Positions 25,917-33,457 of a stretch of DNA of 64,000 nt are shown here, in pieces. The DNA comes from Variovorax jilinensis (lineage in GTDB: Bacteria > Pseudomonadota > Gammaproteobacteria > Burkholderiales > Burkholderiaceae_C). Numbering within the stretch: the first letter of the stretch is position 1; each line of letters starts with the position of its first letter. The notes beneath the pieces were generated by a model. The model saw nothing but the letters and a program-made list of their open reading frames with translations. It searched no databases and was not told the DNA's origin. Where the stretch lies: contig NZ_JASZYQ010000011.1 in assembly GCF_030316885.1 (NCBI RefSeq), positions 1 through 64,000 of the forward strand, written 5' to 3'. The position numbers and the translations under genes were made by a program.

Positions 25917-27788
25917 GTGAACGCGCGCCTGTCGCTGGCCTCGACCAGGTCGCCGGGCGGCAACGCTTCCGATGAGGATCCGAACAACCGGCTCGCCAGC
26001 CTGCTGATCGAGCTGGCCCGCTGCGTCGATCCGGAGGTCGCGGCCTCGCATCCGAGCCGGCTCGATGCCGATCCGCAGCTCGAGGCCATGCGCGGCATGC
26101 TGATCGAGCGCGAGCGCGTGGCGCTGGCGCAGCTGCAGCAGAAGTTCGACGATCCGCAGCAGTTCGCCGATGCCGTGGGCTCGATCCTGCCCGCGGCCTT
26201 CCGCGTGGCGGCGGCGCGCGACGACCGGCTCGGCCAGGTGATGGCGCCGACGGTCGAACGGGCGACGCAGGCCTCGATCCGGAAGAACCCGCTCACGATG
26301 GTCGACATCCTGTACCCCGTGATGGGGCCGGCGATCCGCAAGGCCATCGCCGAGACCCTGGACGGCACGCTGCAATCGCTCAACCATGCGCTCAAGTACG
26401 GGCTGTCGTGGCGCGGCCTCACCTGGCGGGTCGAGGCCTGGCGCAACGGCAGCACCTTCGCCGAGGTGGTGCTGCGGCACACGGCGGTCTACCGCGTGGA
26501 GCACGTCTTCCTGGTGCACCGCAAGACCGGGCTGCTGCTCGCGCACGTGGCGCGCGACGACGCCACCTCGCGCGATCCGCAGCTGGTGTCGGCGATGCTG
26601 TCGGCGATCCAGGACTTCGTGCGCGACTCCTTCGTTGAAACAGCCGACGGCGCGGCCGGCGGCGGCCGCAGCATCGACAGCCTGCGCCTCGGCGACCTGC
26701 TGCTGTGGTGCGAGGAAGGGCCATCGGCTTTCCTGGCTGCGGTCATCCATGGCAATCCGCCGCCTTCGCTGCGCGCGCGCCTGGGCCAGGCGCTCACGGC
26801 CGTGCACGAGGAGTTCCGCGGCACGCTCGAGGATTTCGAGGGCGACACTGCGCCCTTCGAGGCTGCCAGCGAGCGCCTGCTGGCACCGTGCCTGGTGGCC
26901 CAGGAAGCCAAGCACCAGCGCAAGTACAGCCTGTGGCTGTGGCTGATTCCGCTCGCGCTGCTGGCGGCGCTGGGCTGGTACGTCGCGCAGCGCGTCATCG
27001 ACCGCCGGCATGTCGACAGCTACGTGGCGGCGTTGCAGGACCAGCCCGGCATCGTGGTCACGGGCACCGAGCGCCGCGATGGCCGCTGGGTGGTGTCGGG
27101 CCTGCGCGACCCGCTGGCCGTGCCGCCCGAGGCGCTGGTCGCGCAGTCGAAGCTCGACCCGGCACGTGTGTCGGGCCGCTGGGAACCTTACCTCGCGTTG
27201 CATCCGGCGATCGTGCTGCGGCGGCTGCAGGCGACGCTCTCGCCGCCCGCGACCGTGAGCCTCACGCAGGACGCCAGCGGCATCCGCGCCAGCGGCAGCG
27301 CGCCGCAGCAGTGGATGGACAAGGCGCGCGCCTACCTGCTCACCATGCCCGCGGGCGCACCCAAGGTCGACCTCAGTGCGCTCCAGGACGTGCAGGACCC
27401 CGACTACGTGCGCCTGCGCGACGCGATCCAGTCGGTGCTGATCCATTTCGACTTCAGCGTGCCGCGACCCGCGGCCGACCAGGACGCCAAGCTCGACGCC
27501 GTCGCGGCCGACATGCGCGAGCTGGTGCAGCTGGCCCGCAGGCAGGGCTTCCCGGTCAAGGTGTCGATCGTCGGCCACGCCGATGCCACCGGCAAGGACA
27601 CCTCGAACCTCGCGCTCAGCGTGGGCCGCGCCGAAGTCGTGCGCTCGATGCTGCGCGCGCGCGGCGTCGATGCGGCAGTGCTCGCGGTGCGCGGTGCCGG
27701 GCCGCTCGAGCCGCTGCGGCCCGGCGCCAGCGAGGACGAACTCTCGATGAACCGCCGCGTCTCGTTCGGCGTGACGACCGGCGAATGA
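25917..27788 (+). CDS. Inner-membrane protein with periplasmic OmpA-type peptidoglycan-binding domain
   Basis: 623 residues from a GTG start (GTGAACGCGC); the ribosome site is weak. Residues 1-335 are soluble, mostly helical and lack a signal peptide, so probably cytoplasmic. One membrane span follows at about 337-358 (LWLWLIPLALLAALGWYVA). Residues 365-480 look BON-like. Residues 495-620 form an OmpA domain with Asp556 (VGHADATG) and Arg571 (SVGRAEVV), the 15-residue spacing of the diaminopimelate-binding pair in OmpA/Pal, and a final MNRRVSF. It would link a cytoplasmic signalling domain to the cell wall. It sits between the coiled-coil and GTPase genes. Confidence 0.82.
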   Translation: MNARLSLASTRSPGGNASDEDPNNRLASLLIELARCVDPEVAASHPSRLDADPQLEAMRGMLIERERVALAQLQQKFDDPQQFADAVGSILPAAFRVAAARDDRLGQVMAPTVERATQASIRKNPLTMVDILYPVMGPAIRKAIAETLDGTLQSLNHALKYGLSWRGLTWRVEAWRNGSTFAEVVLRHTAVYRVEHVFLVHRKTGLLLAHVARDDATSRDPQLVSAMLSAIQDFVRDSFVETADGAAGGGRSIDSLRLGDLLLWCEEGPSAFLAAVIHGNPPPSLRARLGQALTAVHEEFRGTLEDFEGDTAPFEAASERLLAPCLVAQEAKHQRKYSLWLWLIPLALLAALGWYVAQRVIDRRHVDSYVAALQDQPGIVVTGTERRDGRWVVSGLRDPLAVPPEALVAQSKLDPARVSGRWEPYLALHPAIVLRRLQATLSPPATVSLTQDASGIRASGSAPQQWMDKARAYLLTMPAGAPKVDLSALQDVQDPDYVRLRDAIQSVLIHFDFSVPRPAADQDAKLDAVAADMRELVQLARRQGFPVKVSIVGHADATGKDTSNLALSVGRAEVVRSMLRARGVDAAVLAVRGAGPLEPLRPGASEDELSMNRRVSFGVTTGE

Positions 27789-27812
27789 CTCCGGGCGAAT
27801 GAACAGGAAACC

Positions 27813-28307
27813 ATGCTGCAAAAGAAGATCTGCCTGCTCGGTGCCTTCGGCGTCGGCAAGACCAGCCTGGTGCGACGCTACGTCGACACCATCTTTTCCG
27901 ACACCTACCTGACGACGGTGGGCGTGAAGATCGACAAGAAGGTGCTCGGTGTCGAGGGCGAGGAGATGGCGCTGATCCTCTGGGATATCGCCGGCGAGGA
28001 CGCAGTGTCCGCGGTGCGCGTGAGCTACCTGCGCGGCGCCGCGGGCTACCTGCTGGTGGTCGACGGCACGCGGCCCGAGACGCTCGAGACCGCCGCCTCG
28101 ATCCAGAAGCGCATCGACGCCGAGCTGGGCCCGGTGCCCTTCTTCGTGCTGCTCAACAAGTCGGACCTGGTCGAGGACTGGGCATTGGCGCCCGAGCGCA
28201 TCGAGGCGCTCGAGGCGGCGGGCTGGAACTTCCGCCGCACCAGCGCCAAGACCGGCCTCGCGGTCGAGGAAACCTTCCTGGAACTGGCGGGGCGTCTCGC
28301 GCGCTAG
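27813..28307 (+). CDS. Ras/Rab-like small GTPase
   Basis: 164 residues, a single G domain. Motifs: G1 GAFGVGKTS (10-18), switch I Thr34/Thr35, G3 WDIAGED (Asp58), G4 NKSD (115-118), G5 TSAK (143-146). The residue aligned with Ras Gln61 is Glu62, and the position of Ras Gly12 is Phe12, so hydrolysis may differ from classical GTPases. There is no C-terminal cysteine for a lipid anchor. No MglB/Roadblock-type activator gene lies nearby. CAGGAAACC precedes the ATG, and the next gene starts directly after the stop codon. The neighbouring OmpA-type membrane protein and the SpoIIE phosphatase are the natural candidates for effector and regulator. Confidence 0.92.
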   Translation: MLQKKICLLGAFGVGKTSLVRRYVDTIFSDTYLTTVGVKIDKKVLGVEGEEMALILWDIAGEDAVSAVRVSYLRGAAGYLLVVDGTRPETLETAASIQKRIDAELGPVPFFVLLNKSDLVEDWALAPERIEALEAAGWNFRRTSAKTGLAVEETFLELAGRLAR

Positions 28308-29531
28308 ATGGCCATGCTCAACCTGCCGCCACGCATCTCCGATTCGCTGCTGCTGCTGATCGATGCGCAGCGATTCCTCGCGCACATGTCGATCGACGGC
28401 TCGCAGCGGCTGGTGCAAATCGGCGGCCACCTCGAGCACTACGGCCTGATCGGGCTGCAGCCCGGCGACCTCGCATCCGATCCGCTGCCGCTGCTCGAAG
28501 GGCTGCTGCCGCTGGCCGAGACGCCGTTCCTGATCCGCTCGATGGAGATGCCGAGCAAGCGCATCGCCGACGTGCACTTCTTCGCCGACGACGACGAGAC
28601 CGTGTGGGTGCTGCTGCTCGATGTCACGGCCGAGTACGAGGAAACGCGGCTGGTGCAGCAGAAGGCCTACGACATGACGCTGCTGAGCCAGCGCGAGGCG
28701 CGGCTGATCGCGCAGCTCGAGGCGGCCAACCAGGAACTCACGCGGGCGCACGATGCGCTCGCGGCCTCGCGCGAGGCGCTGCAGCTCACCCACGACCGGC
28801 TGCAGCAGGAACTGCGCGACGCCGAGCGCTACGTGCGCGCGATCCTGCCGGCGCCGCTCGAGGGGCCGATCGCGATCGACTGGCGCTTCGTGCCCACCAC
28901 CGAGCTCGGCGGCGACTCCTTCGGCTACCACTGGGTCGACGAGGCGCATTTCGCGATCTATCTCATCGACGTCTGCGGCCACGGCGTGGGCTCGGCGCTG
29001 CTGTCGGTCGCGGTGGCCGACACGCTGCGCTCGCAGGCGCTGTCGAACACCGACTTCCGCCAACCTGCGGAGGTGCTCAGTGCGCTCAACCTGGCCTACC
29101 AGATGGAGAGCCACGGCGAGCTGTTCTCCACGGTCTGGTATGGCGTCTACCAGCGTGCCACGGGGCAGCTGCGCTATGCATCGGCCGGCCATCCGCCGGC
29201 GCTGCTGGTGAGCGGCACGGGCAAGGGACCAGGCAATGCCGAGCCGCTGCCGGCCGGCGGCCCCTGCATCGGCATCTCGCCTGCGGTGCGCTACCAGGAG
29301 GCGCAATGCGTGCTGCAGTCGCCCGCGCGCCTGTTCGTCTTCAGCGACGGCACCTACGAGATCACGCGCACCGACGGATCGATGCTGGAGTTCGAGGATC
29401 TCGCCGCGGCGCTCTCGCGGCCGGTCGCCGACGGCCGATCCGAGCTCGACGACCTGCTCGAGTACGCGCGCGAGACGCATGGCCCGGGCGCCCTCGAGGA
29501 CGACTTCACGATCATCAAGATGGCCCTGTAA
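28308..29531 (+). CDS. SpoIIE/RsbU-type PP2C serine phosphatase
   Basis: 407 residues, starting on the base after the GTPase stop. Residues 1-110 look like a PAS-type sensor (VHFFADDDETVWVLLLDVT), 115-180 form a coiled coil, and 195-405 are the PPM/SpoIIE catalytic domain. Metal-binding aspartates are in place: Asp203 (GGDSFG), Asp221 (DVCGHGVGSAL), Asp347 (SDGTYE) and Asp398/399 (DDFTII). It should dephosphorylate the STAS protein and so release the kinase from its target. The N-terminal sensor suggests a signal input. Confidence 0.92.
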   Translation: MAMLNLPPRISDSLLLLIDAQRFLAHMSIDGSQRLVQIGGHLEHYGLIGLQPGDLASDPLPLLEGLLPLAETPFLIRSMEMPSKRIADVHFFADDDETVWVLLLDVTAEYEETRLVQQKAYDMTLLSQREARLIAQLEAANQELTRAHDALAASREALQLTHDRLQQELRDAERYVRAILPAPLEGPIAIDWRFVPTTELGGDSFGYHWVDEAHFAIYLIDVCGHGVGSALLSVAVADTLRSQALSNTDFRQPAEVLSALNLAYQMESHGELFSTVWYGVYQRATGQLRYASAGHPPALLVSGTGKGPGNAEPLPAGGPCIGISPAVRYQEAQCVLQSPARLFVFSDGTYEITRTDGSMLEFEDLAAALSRPVADGRSELDDLLEYARETHGPGALEDDFTIIKMAL

Positions 29532-29586
29532 GGCCTGCAGGGCCCTGTTGCAGGACGGGTGCGCGCGCGCGCGACAATCCAGCCCC

Positions 29587-30000
29587 ATGAATTTCCGCAA
29601 ACTCTTCGTGCCGGTGGTGGGCCTCGTGATGCTTGGCGTGGCCTATCGGAGCTACAGCTGGCCCGGCGTGGCGCTGGTCGGCGGCGCCCTCGTCATGTTC
29701 CTGCTGCTGCAGTTCAATCGTGCAATGCAGGTGCTCAAGCGGGCGGCCGACCGGCCGATCGGCACCGTCGCCAGCGCCGTCATGCTCAACGCCAAGCTCA
29801 AGCCGCGCGTGAACCTGATGCACGTCGTGGCGATGACCCGCGCGATCGGCGAACTGCGCTCGCCCAAGGACGCGCAGCCCGAGGTGTTCCGCTGGACCGA
29901 TGCCGGCGGTTCGTGGGTCGACGTGACCTTCCTCGACGGCCGGGTGACCGAATGGGCGCTGACGCGGCCGGTGGTGACCGAGGGCGCGGAAGAGGCTTGA
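29587..30000 (+). CDS. Small membrane protein of unknown function
   Basis: 137 residues. Two hydrophobic segments near the N-terminus (LFVPVVGLVMLGVAY and VALVGGALVMFLLLQF) are followed by a basic region and a soluble domain (FRWTDAGGSWVDVTFLDG). Start ATG at 29587. It lies 55 bases after the phosphatase gene and just before the second palindromic element; it may or may not be part of the operon. I do not recognise a family. Confidence 0.7.
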   Translation: MNFRKLFVPVVGLVMLGVAYRSYSWPGVALVGGALVMFLLLQFNRAMQVLKRAADRPIGTVASAVMLNAKLKPRVNLMHVVAMTRAIGELRSPKDAQPEVFRWTDAGGSWVDVTFLDGRVTEWALTRPVVTEGAEEA

Positions 30001-30078
30001 CGCTGGGTACCCGGCTGGTCGATGCGGCCGGGCCCTAGGGCGGCGGAGCCAGCAACATCGGGTTGGGTCGACGGTGGT

Positions 30079-30719
30079 GGCGTAGCCGGGGCGTCTGCCG
30101 GTGGGCGTCGGAGCTTCGGTGGGGCGGTCGGTGCTGCGCACCGACTGCCCTGCGGTGCTCGCGCGGCCGGCTGTGCCGCAGAACTCACTGCGTGCCCCTT
30201 CGGTGCACTCCGTTCAAACAGCTGCGGCAAGCTAGATGTTGATGCGCGTGTCTTCGCACGCGCAGCCGGCCGCACTGCGCTCCTCGGCGCCCCACAGGCG
30301 CACCGCCGCCCACCGGCAGACACCCCGGCTGTGGGGGCGGTGGGGCGGTTTCAGCGCGCGATAACGACCGGGGACCAAACCGAGCTGGCGCCAGGGCGCG
30401 ACCACGCACCCGATGGCCGAAGGCCGAGCGGTGCGTTCCTCTTCGATCAGGCACGACGTCCCGGCGCGGCGTGGCTGGGGGTGTGGGGCGCGGGCGACTT
30501 CCGGGGCGGTGAGGAGCGCAGCCCGGGAGCGGGGCGCGTGCGGAGACACGCGCTTCGTTAACTGGCTCGCCGCAGCTGTCTGAGCGCAGTGCGCCGAAGG
30601 AGCACGTAGCGAGTTCTGCGGCGCCGCTCCCGGGCGAGCACCGCAACGGAGTCGGCGCGACGCGCCGACCGCCACGGCAGGAGCCCGCGACCCACACCCA
30701 CAGCCGCGCCGCGCAGCCC
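30079..30719 (-). repeat. Long GC-rich non-coding element, copy 2 (inverted relative to 23417-24053)
   Basis: Reverse complement of copy 1 over its whole length, with arms nearly identical and the centre (about 30340-30450) carrying indels. Together the copies enclose about 6 kb: the six-gene STAS/GTPase operon and one small membrane protein gene. The copy ends about 90 bases before the end of rdgC. No transposase, terminal short repeat or clear target duplication could be identified. Similarity may extend weakly beyond 30079 towards 30060 (AACCCGA-like stretch). Confidence 0.9.
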
Positions 30720-30757
30720 CTGCCATGCCGCGCACCCCCTGCCATGCCGCGCACCTC
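30720..30757 (+). repeat. Two tandem 19-bp units at the outer edge of element copy 2
   Basis: CTGCCATGCCGCGCACCCC at 30720-30738 is followed by a copy with one difference at 30739-30757, and a partial unit precedes them. Copy 1 also has a short duplicated GCGCGGCGCGGCTG at its outer edge (about 23397 and 23423). The outer edges thus carry small tandem repeats. Confidence 0.75.
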
Positions 30758-30808
30758 CAGCAACCGGCAAGGCTTCGCTCGTCCTGCCTGACCCTCGAGG
30801 ACAGTCGC

Positions 30809-31807
30809 TCAGAACGGCGCCGAATCGTCCGCGAGTGCTTCTTCCTCGGCGGGCAGCGCAGCCTTGGGCTTCGACGCAGCCGGCGCCGCATCCACCGGCG
30901 CTGCGCCGAGCTTCATCTCGCCGCCCAGCGCCTCGAGCAGCTCGGGCACCAGCTGGCCCAGTTCGCCGGTGGCGATCGCGGCATCGGCGTCGAAGTTGTC
31001 TTCCTTGCCCCCAGCCGGCGCGTCATCGAGGGTGCCCTCGAGGAACACGATCTTGCGGATCTGCAGGCCCTCGGTGAGCTCGAACGAGACGCGGTCGTCC
31101 CAGGTCATGGCCAGCCGCGTGGGGCGCTTGCCGGCCGCGATGTGCTGGCGCACCTCCTCGATGTCGAGCGCATGCTTGGCGTAGCGCACCACCGCCTTCG
31201 ACTCGTCGGTGGCCTTGAGCTCGCATTCGCGGTCGATCGTGAAGCCCGCTGGCGGCTCCTGGCTCGACAGCCATTCGGCCATTGCGGCGGCCGGCTCGAC
31301 CTGCGAGTTGACCAGCGCCACGGCAAAGCCGTCGAGCGATTTCACGAGGCTCGTGACCACCTCGTCGGCGCGCGCCGCGTTGCTCGAGTTGACCACCAGC
31401 CGGTGCGATGCCGGGTCGATCCACACCGCGACGCGCGCATGCCGCGTGAAGGCCAGCGGCAGCAGTTCGTGGGTGACGTCTTCCTTGAGCTCCTTCTTTT
31501 CCTTCTTGCCGGGCTTGCGGCCGGTGGTGGCCTCGATCTGCGCGGCGCGCTCGTCGACCTTGCGGCGCACCACCGAGGCCGGCAGCGTCTTGCTCTCGAT
31601 CATGAACTCGAGCAGCCACTGGCCGGCGACCGATTCGGCCAGCGGACCGTGTTCCTGGCCGCGCGGCTCGACCCAGCCGGCGGACCTTTCCTGCGAGGGG
31701 CTGCACGGCACGAAGCGCTGCGTGGCCAGCCCGGCCTCGACCTGGTCGAGCGACTGCGACCAGGTGCTTTCGATGCGGTAGACGATGACGTTCTTGAAGA
31801 CGGACAC
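30809..31807 (-). CDS. rdgC: Recombination-associated protein RdgC
   Basis: 332 residues, beginning MSVFKNVIVYRIESTWSQ, with family phrases FVPCSPSQERSAGWVEPRG, LLPLAFTRHARVAVWID and LAMTWDDRVSFEL. RdgC is a ring-shaped DNA-binding protein that limits RecA activity. The Ala/Pro/Glu-rich tail of about 40 residues is typical of betaproteobacterial members. It is divergent from ilvE. Confidence 0.95.
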   Translation of the reverse strand: MSVFKNVIVYRIESTWSQSLDQVEAGLATQRFVPCSPSQERSAGWVEPRGQEHGPLAESVAGQWLLEFMIESKTLPASVVRRKVDERAAQIEATTGRKPGKKEKKELKEDVTHELLPLAFTRHARVAVWIDPASHRLVVNSSNAARADEVVTSLVKSLDGFAVALVNSQVEPAAAMAEWLSSQEPPAGFTIDRECELKATDESKAVVRYAKHALDIEEVRQHIAAGKRPTRLAMTWDDRVSFELTEGLQIRKIVFLEGTLDDAPAGGKEDNFDADAAIATGELGQLVPELLEALGGEMKLGAAPVDAAPAASKPKAALPAEEEALADDSAPF

Positions 31808-31921
31808 GGAAACCCTTTTCTCTGGGGATTGGCAAAGGGCGCCATTGTCGCGGCGGCGTCCGGCCCGGCGCCCTTAAAATCGAAAGCTTTTGCGACATAC
31901 CCCCGGTTGAAGGACAAGATC

Positions 31922-32860
31922 ATGAGCGTGCTGCCCCCCGCACTCGACGACCGCGACGGCAAGATCTGGATCGACGGCGAATTCGTCGACTGGCGCGAAG
32001 CCAAGATTCACGTGCTGAGCCATACGCTGCACTACGGCTGCGGCGCCTTCGAGGGCGTTCGCGCCTACAAGACGGTCGACGGCACCGCGATCTTCCGCCT
32101 CGCCGAGCACACCGAGCGGCTCTTCAACAGCGCCAAGATCCTGCGCATGAAGATCCCCTTCAGCCAGGAACAGCTCAACCAGGCGCAGCTGGAGGTGGTG
32201 CGCGCCAACAAGCTCGAGAGCTGCTACCTGCGCCCGCTGGTCTGGATCGGCTCCGAGAAGCTCGGCGTCAGCCCCAAGGGCAACAAGATCCACGCCATGG
32301 TGGCCGCCTGGTCCTGGGGCGCCTACCTGGGCGACGAGGGCCTGAAGCGCGGCATCCGCGTGAAGACCTCGAGCTACACGCGGCATCACGTCAACATCAC
32401 GATGACGCAGGCCAAGGCGGTCAGCAACTACACCAACTCGATCCTGGCCAACATGGAGGCGCTCGACGACGGCTACGATGAGGCGCTGCTGCTCGATGCC
32501 AGCGGCTTCGTCTCCGAGGGCGCGGGCGAGAACATCTTCGTCGTCAAGGGCGGCGTGGTCTACACGCCCGACCTCTCGGCCGGTGCGCTCAACGGCATCA
32601 CGCGCAACACCATCCTTCACATCTGCAAGGATCTCGGCATCGAGGTGGTGCAAAAGCGCATCACGCGCGACGAGGTCTACATTGCCGAAGAGGCCTTCTT
32701 CACCGGCACCGCGGCCGAGGTCACCCCGATCCGCGAACTCGACCGCATCGAGATCGGCATCGGCTCGCGCGGCCCGGTCACCGAGAAGATCCAGAGCGCC
32801 TTCTTCGACATCGTGAACGGCCGGAACCCCAAGTACGCCCACTGGCTCACCAAGATCTGA
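31922..32860 (+). CDS. ilvE: Branched-chain amino acid aminotransferase
   Basis: 312 residues, PLP fold type IV. It has HTLHYGCGAFEGVRAYKT, YLRPLVWIG, the catalytic lysine in TQAKAVSNYTNSILA, EGAGENIFVVKGG and FFTGTAAEVTPIREL. It transfers the amino group in the last step of leucine, isoleucine and valine synthesis. ATG at 31922 gives the standard length. A zinc-finger gene follows after 8 bases. Confidence 0.96.
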   Translation: MSVLPPALDDRDGKIWIDGEFVDWREAKIHVLSHTLHYGCGAFEGVRAYKTVDGTAIFRLAEHTERLFNSAKILRMKIPFSQEQLNQAQLEVVRANKLESCYLRPLVWIGSEKLGVSPKGNKIHAMVAAWSWGAYLGDEGLKRGIRVKTSSYTRHHVNITMTQAKAVSNYTNSILANMEALDDGYDEALLLDASGFVSEGAGENIFVVKGGVVYTPDLSAGALNGITRNTILHICKDLGIEVVQKRITRDEVYIAEEAFFTGTAAEVTPIRELDRIEIGIGSRGPVTEKIQSAFFDIVNGRNPKYAHWLTKI

Positions 32861-32868
32861 ACAACGAC

Positions 32869-33075
32869 ATGTCCACTTCCGCGATCGAACTCCTGGCCAA
32901 GGATCTCAACGACCAGGGCGGCGTGTTCTGCCCCAATCCCAGGGCCGACATGCAGCTCTGGAGCGCGCATCCCAAGGTGTACCTCGACGTCGCGCGCACC
33001 GGCGAGGCCAAGTGCCCGTATTGCGGCACGGTGTACCGCCTCAAGGCCGGCGAGGTCGCCGGCGGACATCACTGA
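32869..33075 (+). CDS. CHCC-type zinc-finger protein
   Basis: 68 residues. Metal ligands are visible in GVFCPNP, the central WSAHPKVYLDV and CPYCGTVYRL, the pattern of the zf-CHCC family related to the NDUFS6 subunit of complex I. Its function in bacteria is not settled. In betaproteobacteria it often follows ilvE, as here, 8 bases downstream. Confidence 0.88.
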   Translation: MSTSAIELLAKDLNDQGGVFCPNPRADMQLWSAHPKVYLDVARTGEAKCPYCGTVYRLKAGEVAGGHH

Positions 33076-33091
33076 AGCCGGGCCTGCCGGG

Positions 33092-33457
33092 ATGATGTCG
33101 ATGCGGGCCGGGCCGCGCGAGCCGCTGTCGCAGCGCGGGCTGTTCCTGGTCAATCTCAAGCTCGGGCGCGGCTCGAACCTGCTGATGTCGTCGTCGCTGG
33201 CGGGCGCCTACGTGTCGGCGTACGTCGCGGCCGACGACCATGATGCCGCGACCCGGCTCGCGATTTCGCGCCTCACGGCCAAGGGATTCGAGTTCCATTC
33301 CACGCAGGGGCCGGTGACGCGCATCGACCCCGGCGACTGGTCGCGCCACGTGGCGCAATCCTGGCCCGAATTCATCGACGAGCTGCCCAAGCAGGAAGAG
33401 CTGGCCGCCGGCCTCGACCGCGAACTGGTGTTCTTCGGGCCCTTCGTGGGCTACTGA
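33092..33457 (+). CDS. Conserved hypothetical protein
   Basis: 121 residues from the ATG at 33092; the next ATG, at 33095, is equally possible. No membrane segment or signal. The sequence GSNLLMSSSLAGAYVSAYVA followed by DHDAATRLAISRLTAKGFEF suggests a small alpha/beta fold. It is third in a probable ilvE operon, 16 bases behind the zinc-finger gene, and its last 7 bases overlap the convergent O-antigen-ligase gene. I recognise no named family. Confidence 0.65.
   Translation: MMSMRAGPREPLSQRGLFLVNLKLGRGSNLLMSSSLAGAYVSAYVAADDHDAATRLAISRLTAKGFEFHSTQGPVTRIDPGDWSRHVAQSWPEFIDELPKQEELAAGLDRELVFFGPFVGY

Noticed and set aside
25755..29600. A 1281-codon minus-strand open frame
   Set aside because: It spans four well-recognised plus-strand genes (OmpA protein, GTPase, phosphatase and the end of the coiled-coil gene) in reverse and has no protein-like composition.
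23417..30719. Composite transposon, integron or prophage carrying the GTPase operon
   Set aside because: No transposase, recombinase, integrase or phage gene is present, and I could not identify target-site duplications at the element edges.
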